This document shows, piece after piece, positions 37,762 to 49,500 of a stretch of 64,000 nt of DNA. The stretch is from Carallia brachiata. Lineage: Eukaryota > Streptophyta > Magnoliopsida > Malpighiales > Rhizophoraceae. Numbering within the stretch: the stretch's first letter is position 1; the number at the start of each line of letters is the position of its first letter. Location: positions 2,759,908-2,823,907 of the forward strand of contig JADCRB010000067.1 of assembly GCA_021464245.1 (NCBI GenBank), in the 5' to 3' direction. Below the pieces are notes generated by a model that was not told the origin of the DNA, did not search any database, and saw only the letters and a program-made list of their open reading frames with translations. The translations under genes and the position numbers were made by a program.

Positions 37762-40700
37762 ATGCCAGTTACAAAACTCAAGGCCTCAAGTACTACAATT
37801 GTGATGAAACCAAACGAGGGGAATGATTCCCTAGCAAGGGCAAGTGAAATTCCAAAACAGTTGATCCAAATATTCCAAGCACTAGATCAACAAGGTACAA
37901 AAAAAATTTGATCAAAAAGTTGTAAATGCAAATTTTATTGTGGTTTGAAGTTAACCATCCTGGTGGAGAACGAAGGAACATAATCCATAATGGATTAGTG
38001 GTTTCAGTTCATTTGCATCTGAAATTAGTGGGATTTGGTAATCCTGCTACAGTGATAAATTTGTGGCCCTCCAAAAGGGAAATATGTTAAGGCTGAATTG
38101 ATCTAACAATTGGAAGTCCTTGAGACTAGGCTCTTGATAATTTAGAAAACTGCATATTATGTCTGGTTATTAGGTAATTTGGCGATGATTAGATTTTTTG
38201 AGGTTCGAAATTGAGGCCCTGTTATCTGATTATTGCCTCTTGTTTGCACAGACATCGTGGGTTGGCCTTTGCTCACTCAATTGAAGGTGCAGATGCAAAA
38301 GTGTGACAAATGTTCTCGAGAATTTTGTTCTTCAATAAACTATAGAAGGCACATGCGTGTGCACCATCGGTTCAAAAGGCTTGATAAGGTTTGTTTTCTC
38401 AAGCTTACTTCTCTGCTTATGCAGCTGGATTTAACATTTTCATTTTTTTTGGGCATTTTGAAGCTTTGTTGTTTGTTGTCTCTGTCAGCTGTCTTGCATG
38501 TTCCTTTGTGGAGTCACTTCTTTTTCCACTTTTAATACTGATTACATTTATAAGGACTCTTTTGAAAGGTGGATGTTCAACTTTTGCAGGATACAACAAA
38601 AAATAGGGATCTTTTGGCAGCATTTTGGGATAAGGTAAACATTTTCTCCTAATGAAGTTTGATCGGAGACCTTTCCTTTTTGAATGCTCTTTTAATTATG
38701 ACTTTGCAGCTCTCTGAGGAAGAAACAAAGGAAATTCTTTCATTCAAGGATGTGACATTAGAGGTATTCTATTTTTCCATCACATCTGTTTTTTTTGAAG
38801 CTTCACAAATGCAACATTTCTTGATCAAGTCTTGTTCAGATACAATTTGATGAGACTGTTACGGTGCAAAAGTGTGCATCTTACATTCCTGTATGTGCCT
38901 ATAACTAGACAATGGGAACCCTTTTCATAACAAGGCATTGTAAAGCCCTGTCTTCTCAGTTTTAGCCTTTTTTGAAATGGGTGCATATTTTAGCAGCTAG
39001 CAGAAATGGTGGTAAAGTTGAGATGCGAGTTGACCATATTTGTAAAGCTACATGTCTTTGGATTTGCGTATTATTAGTTGACAAATTCATATATGGAATG
39101 GAAATAGCGATATTTGTTGCTGGAATTGTGCATTTTAATCCTTAGATGATTTTGAATGCATAATTACCTTGTTAATTTTGTGAGCATTTTTTTTTTCATT
39201 TTTTGATTGTGTACTAGGGAGTCCCTGGTTCTTCAATTGTAAAATCATTGACAGCTCTAATTCGGAAACCAGGATTTTCTTCTCTTCCCCAGTACTGTCT
39301 GAGGGCTGGATCTATACTTCTGGTAATGGAGACATTAGTTCCCCTTTTCACTGCTTTGTCTTCTGAACTGAGTCTGACTGATTTATGTAACTTATCCAAA
39401 TTCTTTGCAGGACATCATTGAGGCCAGATCTTCCAGGTTTCCTTTGTCTTCGGAGGAATTGTTTAGCATCCTTGATGATGCAAGTGAAAAGACCTTTTTG
39501 TGTGGAAGTGCTGTGTCAATGCAAAAATATATTTTTGACGGGGAACCTGGGAAGATTGGTCTTGAAACAAAGAATTTAGTTGCTTGCACCAGCTTTCTGG
39601 TGGAACAGACATTGGTAGCTCTTCTTTGTTCCTGTTCATTTGTAGATTAGTTACCTTTATTAACCATTTGGCAGCGCCCGTCTTCTTCTTTTTTTCCCAA
39701 TTTGAGTAAGATAATCTTATCAATCTATTATTTATCTGTGTTTTTAAGGTTAATGCTTGGCTTGTGGACAAGGACGTGGAGGCTTTGAGGTGCCAAAAGT
39801 TGCTAGTGGAGGAGGAAGAAGCTGCCCAGAGAAGGTGCATTTTGTACTTTTACATTGGATTTGTCAATCCATCTTGTCCTGCTCAAACTTGCAAGTTAGT
39901 GTGTTTCTTGAATGTCTTAAATAGTTGGCTATGAATATATGTCGTAGAGCATCTGCAAGTAAGTCAAAGAGAAGAGAGTGAGAGGAAATTTACTTTAGTA
40001 GCTTTCCTTTTGAACAATTTGAACATCCAGTTTGAGCTGGAGGTGCACATAGTGAAGTAGTTGTCATCCATTAAACAAGAATGTAACTAAGGTTGAAGCT
40101 GTGTTTGCTTTTTGGCATCGGATTAGCTGTATTTGCTTTTTGGCATCAAACTATTGCCTATCTAGATCATGATTTGGAAGCTGAAAATTTACCAGAAACT
40201 TATTTTCCTTGCTGCTTGCAGGCAAGCTGAGCTCTTGGAAAGGAAGAGGCAGAAAAAGCTTAGGCTGAAAGAACAGAAAGCTAAGGAGAAATGTCAAGAG
40301 GAGAAGGATGCTATGGAGCACATTGACGATGCACTGGAGACTATGACTCCAGCTGAACATTCCCGTTCTTTATCATCTGATTCTGACGCACATGGTCCAG
40401 AGACATTGCTAGACCATGCTTCATTGTCTACTGAGCCCTTCCGGCCTCCAATCACAGATGAAGATCTAGATTCAGAAGTTCAGACAGGGCCTGAAAATGG
40501 ATATGGTGACTTGGGCGCTGGAAATAATTTTGAACAGCAGGCTGTGCAAGGAAATAGTCATAAGCATATGATAATTGCTCGATACCACATGCCTAAGAAA
40601 TTACGACAGAATCATCAACCCAATGGTTTCCATGCAAGTCAGAATGCCCACGTACTTAAACTTAGTGCTGTGCAGAGGCATGGACCTTATAGGGATGCAA

Positions 40701-41591
40701 AGCCCCATGGGATTGGAAAATGGAGCCAAAAAACTAGACAAGAAGTTAATGGAGATAGTTTGAGAACTGGAATACAAAAAGAAGCAATGAACCAACCAGA
40801 TAAAATTAAGAAGAATGAGGTTCTCATTGGTTCTATATCGGTTACACTTGGAAATTGTAGCTGTCTCCAGGATAATAACCTGATTGAGGCACAAAATAAC
40901 TTCCTGATAGAGCATCACATGCCTAAGAATATCATTCTGGATGAGCACCATCGACAGGATGATGTTCATTGTGGCACAAATCGGTCAACAGTAAAGCTTT
41001 GGAGGCCTGTGAGCCGAAGTGACAAAGAATCTCACGTTGATATGGCTGCTAGTGAGGGTGATGATGAGAATTCGTCCAGTGGTAGCTATGTAAGTAATGG
41101 AGACACAGTGAGCAGTTCTTTACCGAAGGAGGAGAGTCTGCACCCAGTAAGCTTGCAGTTCTCAAGCCAAGCAGCGGAAGCTTTTCTTGCCGAGAGTATG
41201 TTTTATTGTTTACAATGTTGGATAGTCCTTTCACATATCATCTTGTGTTTCTTGCCTGTGTATAATATGGGGTTATTTAAAAGTACCTTCTAACCGGCAG
41301 TTATCTGATGCAGGGTGGAAGGAGGCCATCGCAGCTGACCATGTAACGTTGGTTCTATCCCCAAACTTGGAACCTCCTGCTTACAGTGGGAGTGAGAGCG
41401 TCTGTCCAGTTGCTGATGGCCAGTCGTCAGATGCTAAGAAACGAAATATTTCTGGCAACCCTTCAAATCAGGTAGTTAATGGATGGGTTCATGAGCCAAC
41501 TCCAGGATCTGCTAAAGGCAAGCCTAGGACACAGCCTAAAAAAGGTGTGAAGCTGAAGTATATACCCAAACAGACAGCGGCCACCCAATAA
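37762..41591 (+). CDS. Plant protein with a single C2H2 zinc finger and a charged coiled-coil, function unknown
   Basis: Nine exons: 37762-37894, 38252-38388, 38590-38634, 38710-38763, 39218-39322, 39411-39614, 39749-39834, 40222-41195 and 41314-41591; phase is kept, 671 residues. One classical C2H2 finger lies at residues 62-82 (CDKCSREF...HMRVH; C-x2-C-x12-H-x3-H). A conserved helical region follows, with GVPGSSIVKSLTALIRKPGF and FSILDDASEKTFLCG. Then comes a Glu/Lys/Arg-rich coiled coil (EEEEAAQRRQAELLERKRQK) and a long polar tail ending in a Lys-rich segment, likely a nuclear signal. I recognise it as a conserved plant family, but know no established function; a nuclear DNA- or RNA-linked role is inferred. 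Start MPVTKLKASST was chosen because the next exon continues in phase into the finger. Confidence 0.88.
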
Positions 41592-42384
41592 AGAGGGGAA
41601 ACTTTTTTTCTTTTGGTTTTTTTTTTCCTTATAATTTTTTATTATACAAATGTGCACAGTTTTAATCATCATTACATTCTTAGCAGAGGTTCTAGTTTTA
41701 CCTATGGCATTTTGAAAAGGAAGAGGGGTTTTTTTTTTTTTTTGAGAAGTCTTTGTTTCACCTAGTCCTTTTCCTTCCTCTTTTGAGCATTCATAGGAGA
41801 TTTGATTAGTGAGATAATTTTGGTATAAAATTCCAAATTTTTCTGTAGTAAGTTGGGTTTTCTAGTTAATGCAATGCATTTATATGCCCATAAATGAAAA
41901 TCGGGCGCCCATTAAAACTTTAACTGCTTTCATGGCTCGCAAAAGGCATCAATCTCTGATCTGTATTCAGTAGACTCTTTTATGCTAAGATGTTGCGAGT
42001 AAGGCGAGCAAAACCGCCCTAAATTTTATTAGATACGTCATATGAATTCTTTTGATAGATAATTTTTGTCTATATTTTGATTTAAGATGAGCTAATGTAA
42101 GTTTTTGTGTGAGACAATGATATATGGCCATGGGGTTTTCCATAGAACTCTTAACGAGCTTTGCCTTTTTCTTACTTTTCATCGCAATAGGCAAACATTA
42201 TAGTTATTTGTTAATTTTTTTTTATTTTGAATAAAATTAATTTATAATTTAATATTATCTAAATATTATTTTTAATTTATTATTTAAATAAATTTTATTT
42301 ATCATTTAATATAAGATCATATGTAAATAGTCAAAATAAAAACCAGGTTGGCAACGGCAAATCTGGCGGCTGACTAGTAGCAAA

Positions 42385-42477
42385 CACGTGCGCCACCAGC
42401 GATACGACCCTACAATCAAATTTCCAACTAGCTCGATACACGTTTGAACCTTAAAACACCTGAGAAACTGCCACGTG
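42385..42477 (+). promoter_or_regulatory. Two G-boxes in front of the intronless membrane-protein gene
   Basis: CACGTG occurs at 42385-42390 (in AAACACGTGCG) and 42472-42477 (in GCCACGTGGAC). The second is a perfect ABRE-type G-box about 165 bases before the ATG. This pattern fits control by bZIP or bHLH factors (abscisic acid or light); that is inference. Confidence 0.55.
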
Positions 42478-42641
42478 GACACTCTCCTCACCATATGCTT
42501 GCCCCCCATCTCCTATCTAATCTCCATTTTCTAGTGAGTCCCGCTCTTCTCAAGCAAGAAGCCCCAGTTTGCCAATCTAAAATTCTACTCAGCACCAACA
42601 ACTCTCTCCAAAACCCGACTATAGATTAGAGCAAAAAGAAA

Positions 42642-43391
42642 ATGTCAGGTGGGGTCGGCCTTACAAGCAATGACATAAGGCTCCCAAACGAACGGGAGCA
42701 AGAGCAAAAGCTGGAAGAAGATCCTGCCTCCCTAAAGAATCCCCGCAAGGCCGCCGGCGGTCCAAAGAAAGTTGGCATCCTCAGCTTCCGCCAACTGAAT
42801 TGTCTAGCTGTTATTGTTGTCCTGGCCGCCAGCGGCATGGTGAGCCCCGAAGACTTTGGTTTCGTTGCTTTTTCCTTCATTTACATGTACTTCCTATCCA
42901 AAATTGCATTCCCACTGGTCAGTCTCAAAAACGACTCGGTTTTCAATACAAAAGGCTTCGTCTTTCGCACTTACATGCTTGTCGGAGCAATCATCGGCCT
43001 TTATCTTCCCATAGCTTATATCTTTGAAGGCATCTTTGAGGGCGATAAAGAGGGAATCAAGGCAGCCGCACCCCATGTTTTCCTCTTGGTAAGCCAGGTT
43101 TTCATGGAAGGGGTGGCGTTTTCAGACAGGTTTCCGTTGCCTATACGTGTGTTTGTGCCAGTTTTTTACAATTCGCGGAGGATTTTCACCATTTTGGATT
43201 GGTTGAGGAGCGAATTCTCAAAGGTGGAGGGTGAATATGGAGGATCTGCTAGGAGGTTGTACGTTGGGAGAGCCCTGGCCATAGCCAACTTGGCCTTCTG
43301 GTGCTACAATCTTTTTGGGCTCTTGCTACCTCTTTATCTTCCAAAAGCGTTTAACAAGTATTACTCTGGATTCAAGGTGGTTAAGGATTGA
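42642..43391 (+). CDS. Intronless multi-pass membrane protein of unknown function
   Basis: A single 249-codon frame opens with ATG in AAAATGTCAGG and ends with TGA. The N-terminal 45 residues are hydrophilic (LPNEREQEQKLEEDP) and presumably cytosolic or stromal. Four hydrophobic segments follow: about 55-73 (LNCLAVIVVLAASG), 75-95 (FGFVAFSFIYMYFLS), 110-130 (MLVGAIIGLYLPIAY) and 210-235 (LAFWCYNLFGLLLPLYLP). There is a further weakly hydrophobic stretch at VFLLVSQVFMEGVAF. It appears to belong to a plant-specific uncharacterised family. No catalytic motif is visible. Two G-boxes lie in its promoter. Confidence 0.85.
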   Translation: MSGGVGLTSNDIRLPNEREQEQKLEEDPASLKNPRKAAGGPKKVGILSFRQLNCLAVIVVLAASGMVSPEDFGFVAFSFIYMYFLSKIAFPLVSLKNDSVFNTKGFVFRTYMLVGAIIGLYLPIAYIFEGIFEGDKEGIKAAAPHVFLLVSQVFMEGVAFSDRFPLPIRVFVPVFYNSRRIFTILDWLRSEFSKVEGEYGGSARRLYVGRALAIANLAFWCYNLFGLLLPLYLPKAFNKYYSGFKVVKD

Positions 43392-43929
43392 TCTTGCCCT
43401 GCCTTCTATTTTCACTACGCCTACTAGATTAAAAAAAAAAAAAAAAAAGAAACGCATCTTCTGCATTATGTTTGATACTTGTCTGGATTTTAAGTGTCTT
43501 TTTTGTTTTTAGCCTTTTATCTTCATAAACTTCCTCTGTTTAGTTATAGTCAGAAATATGTGTCTTGTGGTGATATTGTAAACTAAATATTCAGAGTTTA
43601 TGGTTTTACTGCAAATAATGTTCAGTTGGCCCAATCTTGTTCTCAATGCTATTTCTTTGGGGGGTAAATTTGATACTCGTGGCCTGGTTATGGAGTTCAA
43701 GGTAGGCTGGAAATCGGCTCCAGATTTTTTTGGTACATGAATTTATCTCATTTGAGTTGCTGGGTCAGACTCAGATTTCCGTCAATTGCGTTCCCTTAGA
43801 AGTTACTCGTGAATGAGATCTATTCAGTAACATTACGTGGTTCAGATTAGTTCTCATATTACCCATTTCTCATGCGGTATCCTGTGCCGTGCTTTTCCCA
43901 TCAATTGCTCTCAATCCTGGGTGAGAATC

Positions 43930-44252
43930 TTCGACGGAAATTGTTTATTTATTTATTTATTTGTTGTCTTCGGTTTAGTGGTCAAAAGCCCATCCTTTAG
44001 CATTGGGGGGAAACTGTGGACCAACGCCTGCATTGTGTGGTCGGGTAGTGACCCCACCATTTTTTTTTTCTTTTTTGGTGCTATAAGTACAGTGATCCCA
44101 CCATTTTCTTTTTTTTTTTAATCCATCGGCGGGTAAAGTGCCCAATATTACAAAGCAACAAAGATCCCCTAAAGAGGCTTCAGTAGCACTCGCCTAGGCT
44201 ACAGTGACCCCACCATTTGAGCAACATTCCAACCACTTTCGACGGAAATTGT
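43930..44252 (-). mobile_element. SINE-like retroposed insert with 15-base target-site duplications
   Basis: The identical 15-mer TTCGACGGAAATTGT sits at 43930-43944 and 44238-44252. Read on the minus strand, the 293 bases between end in an (AAAT)n tail directly against one copy, the layout of a short retroposon. Minus-strand text near the head (TAGCCTAGGCGAGTGC) loosely resembles a tRNA-type A box; no clear B box was found. Three copies of AGTGAYCCCACCATTT lie inside. Confidence 0.55.
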
Positions 44253-44259
44253 CCTGGCG

Positions 44260-44560
44260 AAAGAAGGCCCAAATTATGAATAGTGGAGAAAGGAGACCCA
44301 AATAAGAAGGCCCAAATAGAAGACAAACTAAGTGACTCACTTTTATAACCAGTTTCTTATGTCAGGCCCAAATTAGGAAGACCCATAATGCAAGCCCAAA
44401 CAACTACCAGCACGTGCGAGAGCGACGACGAGCGCTGCAGTGTATTGGTTAGGAGGAGCCACGTGCAAGACTCAACAATCCACGAAATGGCAATCAGACA
44501 ACTGACGTAGACTAGAGTCTCTAGAGACTAGAGAGAGAGAGAGAGAGAGAGAGTGTGTGG
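44260..44560. promoter_or_regulatory. Promoter-like island without a recognisable gene
   Basis: Three GGCCCAAAT site II motifs (44266, 44309, 44365), two G-boxes CACGTG (44411-44416, 44460-44465), a CCAAT-type ATTGG near 44445, a GC-rich stretch (GCGACGACGAGCGCTGCAG) and a (GA)n tract (44530-44552) are packed into 300 bases. It lies between two gene 3' ends. No downstream coding exon is visible on either strand. Confidence 0.45.
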
Positions 44561-46200
44561 CGATAAGGAGATGAAAATAAAATTGAATTGAAGGACATTG
44601 TCATTGGCTACCGCTGGTACCCACGAGAAAATTGTTTGCGTGTACATAGCTCACAAATAAATACGCAATCTATCCATATCTCTGTTTCGTTCTATTTGTT
44701 TTTCCTAACAAATGTTTTTGAATATGATTGTCTTCAGTTATCCAGATGGTTAATTATATCACCGAACCAGTTTTGTCGGGTGTTATTGAAGGTTGCATTT
44801 TAAGACATGTGGGAACGATGAGTTTAAATTTCAATACTGTATCTTCAAATACTTAAAAAGTATACATATAATTATAGTATGAGTTTGGACTTTGATTATA
44901 ATTTTTGTTTTCTTTTTTGTTGTATAATAAAAGAGAAAACCGGGATGATGCCCTTTACCAAGAAGAATTGCAACTCAAGCGTGCAATTATTTATTTATTA
45001 ATTTTTATCATAGCTTTGGGCTTTTATTATTATTTTTTTTTTTTAAGCAACGGCTTTGATTGTAAATGAATGCTATAAATAAAGACGCATAAATGCTCTC
45101 TAACTGATAAAAAAATTTAAAAAGTACACATAAATGGGATAAAAAAGACTTTAATAAAATTTTAATTTATAAACCACATCGTCGGGAGTCACACATTTTA
45201 AGGAATATTTGCCCCAACCCTTTTTATACATTGTCGCACAATTGCACAATTAAATAATTTTTTGTATTTTAAAAGATACTTTAATATTTAGAATTTAAAA
45301 TTTTCATTTTGGATATTGAGTTTTAATTTTTTAAAAAAATATATAATTTATGAAAATAAAATAAAGTCAGATCATCATGAAATTTGCATCCCAACGAATC
45401 TCTAATAAATCCAAAAAAAAATTATATATATATATATTTGCAAAAAAGGTATTATTTTCTGTCGTATAGGTGTACAGCACATATGCATTTTTGTTCCAAT
45501 TTTTTTTTTCTGCGTTTTTTCTGTAATAAAAATAAACTAAAATATTTTGCAATTATGCATTTTAGAAGTTGCTATAGGGGACGAATGGGAAGAGGGAGAG
45601 ACGAAGAAAATAGGCATTAGGCAGCAAAGGCCGCTTTGTACACATCGCGGCTTATACATATTGATCCAGGATGTAAAGAGGATTGATTAAAAGTGTGCGT
45701 GTTCTTTCCTTCAACATCCTTAGCGCTGCAAGGGACACATGCAGAGAAATGAAGATCTAGGCTTCCTTTACAGATATAGAATCCTGAAACTACGAGTCTT
45801 CGACCCTTTTTTTTCCCTCATTTACTGAATGCATGTACCCATAACAAATTAGTTGGAACAGGTGTACTGTGGCAGTTGATTCGAGCCCGCGCGTATAAAC
45901 ATAACCGCAGCCACGTCATAAACAATTCTCCAACCCCATTTCAGTTCTCTATTCCCTGTACAGCAATTTCGTACTCCCAAAAAGCAGTCCAAAAGCTAGC
46001 AATTGTAGTGACCAGATTTTGTTTACTTTTGTTTGAGCTGATCTACAAGAATTTACAGTTCTCACTGCCACGATTTGCTTTCCCTCCCGAGAAACCGCCA
46101 TAAATTGGATCATCACAAACCACGCCTCTCAGGGGAGTTAAAATAACATGAATGATGGTGCACTAGTAAAAACCGCTGGCAGGAGTAAGTTTCTTGTTGG

Positions 46201-46291
46201 CTAAGAAGCAAGCTCCATTTGCCTTGCATTGGAACTTCCTATGCCAGAGTTGGAATGACCAGGTGGCGTAGCATGCTTCTCATTTGTGGAC
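46201..46291 (-). other. Possible alternative last exon of the YODA gene
   Basis: Minus-strand segment after a good acceptor (ATGATTCAG/GTCC). One frame reads STNEKHATPPGHSNSGIGSS and stops at TAG (46201-46203). The AGTG/GTATC donor at the end of the main last exon would lead into a different frame (GPQMRSML, then stop). It may be 3' UTR, an alternative terminal exon, or an exon put out of frame by a one-base change. Confidence 0.35.
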
Positions 46292-46513
46292 CTGAATCAT
46301 ACTAAGATTTCTGTAAGCAGGGGCAGTACTCCCCAGCCATTAACTTTCTTCAAAACTTAATCTCATTCCACAATTTCTCCTGAAAGTCCTTACTGAACAT
46401 ATTTAGCTCCCTCAGCCGTTAATGTGAAGAATAAACTAATCCTGCAGAACCAAAATCGGGTCTGGCAAACTTGACAGCATGATCAGATTGATGGTTCCAA
46501 AAATGGCATAAAG

Positions 46514-49500
46514 TTAGATACCACTTGTCCAGGTAGGCAATGAGGAGGTGGGACTTAGATCCACAGACGGGCTCAGTTTCACATGATCCCTTAAGAGCTG
46601 CTGAGACACGCGATCAGCCAAGATTGACTGTCCATCGTAGGATTCCCCGTGAACAGGCCTTACAAGCTGCTTTCCAAGGACATCATTTTCACGGGGAACT
46701 GATTCTGGGAAGATGTGAGACCCTGGCTGAATTCCTCGAAACATGTCTGGATTAGAATCATGATAAGAAAGGCCATTGCTGAACATTCCATTTGAGGGCT
46801 TTGGTGTGCGTACAAAACCCTCTTGCATATAAATTGACTGCCTTAAATGATTAAAAGGCACAGCACCACCGCCACCTGTGAGGGGAGTGGACGACCCTGA
46901 GGTCGTCAGTGGGCTTGAAATAGGTGAAGGAGACATTCTTCCATTTAGCTGTTGTGGCGACCTCGATTCCAAAAGAGGGCTCCCAATGGGCGAAACAGGG
47001 CATGATATGTTCCTTCGGACAAGGATATCACTGAAGATTAAGGAAACCAGAATCAGACTATAAATCCCTGATGAACAATTGTTGGCATATATTATGATTT
47101 TTGAGGGAGTGAGAGGGTCAGCGTGGAAGGAGAGAGAGAGAGAGAGGGAGAGACCTGGCGAGCTGACCATTTCTTGAAACCCTTAATGAATGAACTGCAA
47201 GCCTATCTGAATCCAAGGTGGGAAATTGTCTCGTTTGACTAATGCCCTGAAGAACATGAATAAGCCATATCACCAGCATGTCAAAGATTATGACATAACT
47301 GAAAAGAGAAATGCTTCACTACAATCCCAAAAGAACAACAGCCTACTATATATATTGACACTTCTTTTTTGGCAAAAACTGTCATTAACCTTTTATTATT
47401 CTCCAGGTTTAAATGTACATGGAAGACATGGCATAGTTTAGATGACATCACCTAGGTACTGTGTTCCATGCAAATATATCATATATTGAATATTGACAGA
47501 GGGAACCCAACTTTGTACGCAAATCAGATGAGCATCAGCACGGTTCTAGAGGTATTGCAAAATCTTCATCAGAAACTTTTGTAGCATTATGTTATATGGT
47601 TGAAAATCCAACGGCAGGTGGTCATAAAAATTCTTGCCATTGTTCGTTTTCGGTATTTGACCCCAGTGATTAGGGAAGGAACAACAGGAAAGAAAAAGTA
47701 CCAAAGCTTTAACTCCATGTTTGACTGCCAGAGGGGGTTCTATAGGTTCACGGCTCAGAAGAGGTTTTTCCAAAGGTGCTGCAGATTTCAAAAAAGGATG
47801 ATCTAGAAGCTGCGCAGCTTTAGGACGATGCAGCGGATTCCTTTGCAAGCACTGCTTTACAAAATCCTTTCCCTCATCCGAGAGGTGATCTGGAATGGCT
47901 GGGAGTTGCTTACTATTCCCAATCTTAAACATCGCAGCAACCTTAAGAGCATAAAATACAATTATTTTAACCATCCAGAAAGAAAGGATTGTTCAACTCA
48001 GCGAGAAGCTCAACCTATAAGATTACCCCTTCGTACTGGCTCCAAGGTGGTTTTGTTGTAGCCATTTCTAAGACAGTACATCCAAGACTCCATATATCTA
48101 CGGCGAGGTTGCAACCATTTGAGTTTTTAATCACCTGCATAAACAGTGGAAAAGATATTTGAGTTGCATGAAGAATCATGGCTCACTGAGAAGATCAAGG
48201 TGAAAAAGGAAAACAAATCAGACCTCAGGCGCCATCCAGTAAGGGCTTCCCTTGAATGATAGCGGACATGATTGCCCAGTGATCTGAAATAAGACATTCG
48301 CGTAAGCTGCCCAAGCAGGATTTGATCATGAACTAGCAAAAAGGTTCAAGGTATAATTGCGTAACATAGATAACTAGCCACTGGGAAGAATCCCAGAAGG
48401 AAACATTTTTTAACACACCACCAGACATACTAAACTGATGTTGCTACCAATGCATGTAAACAAAGCATAACAATTTTACATGGCTTAATTGTGTTACTTA
48501 TAGTGAAAAATAATTTTGTCTAAAACTTACATGCTTTGCCATCCCAAAGTCAGCCAATTTAATGCGGCCATTTGGATCCACAAGTATATTTGCTCCTTTG
48601 ATATCTCTGAACAAGAAATGAAATGTGGAAAGTGAGCAATATGGATGTTGAAAAAACATGTTATCTTCAGAATGAATCAGGTTAGTGTAGCCCAATCCAC
48701 CTGTGGACAGTGTTCTTAGAATGTAAATATGCAAGTCCTGACAAGATCTGCTGAGTATAACTACGAATGGCTAGCTCGCCTAGTTGTCCATACTCCTGCA
48801 GAAGCTTATATATGGACCCACCAGATACATACTCCAGGTATATATAGAGTCTGTCGCCCACCTGCTTAGGAATCGTTAAGAGGCTTAGTAAGGAGAATAA
48901 CATTAAATTGGAGATTACCGATAAAGCTTGCAATATTGCATATGATGTGGTTTGAAATACAAGTATTCTATTATAAGTTAATAAATAAAGCTTTAGTAAA
49001 CGATCATCAAGTGGGTACAATAAAAGTGTGAAAGTTAAAAGATCATTTCCAAGAAGAAAATTGACAAAGGTTACTATCATCAAAGGTCAATTAAAATTGG
49101 GACTGAGGCTCTGTGTTGTTGTAAGATAAATCATTTGTAAGACATACCTGCTCAGATCCATAATATTGCACTATGTTTGGATGACGCAATCGACTCAGTA
49201 AAGCAATTTCCTGTCACAAGGTTGGAATAACTTCTCTTAAATCCATTTAGAACTAAGATAGAACAATCTCCAATATATGCGGGCACTAAATTTCATAAAT
49301 ATTTAACCAAAGGCATGACAATCAACTCACCTGCATTAACTGCTTTGCACTTTCCTTCGACTTGGCATCATCTGAAAACAATGTCACCTCCTTCATTGCA
49401 CACATCTCACCACTTTCACTGGCAAAATAAAGAAATAAAATCAGATATGCACTACTCAATTTTGTTTAACAATTGAAGACTCAAAAGTCACCTGACATAT

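Larger units (their letters stand above)
43392..46200. other. Spacer between two convergent genes
   Basis: The genes on both sides end here, so promoters are not expected. It holds a retroposon-like insert (43930-44252), a promoter-like island (44260-44560), AT-rich DNA (44840-45560) and the YODA 3' region (45650 on). No coding gene was found. Confidence 0.6.
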
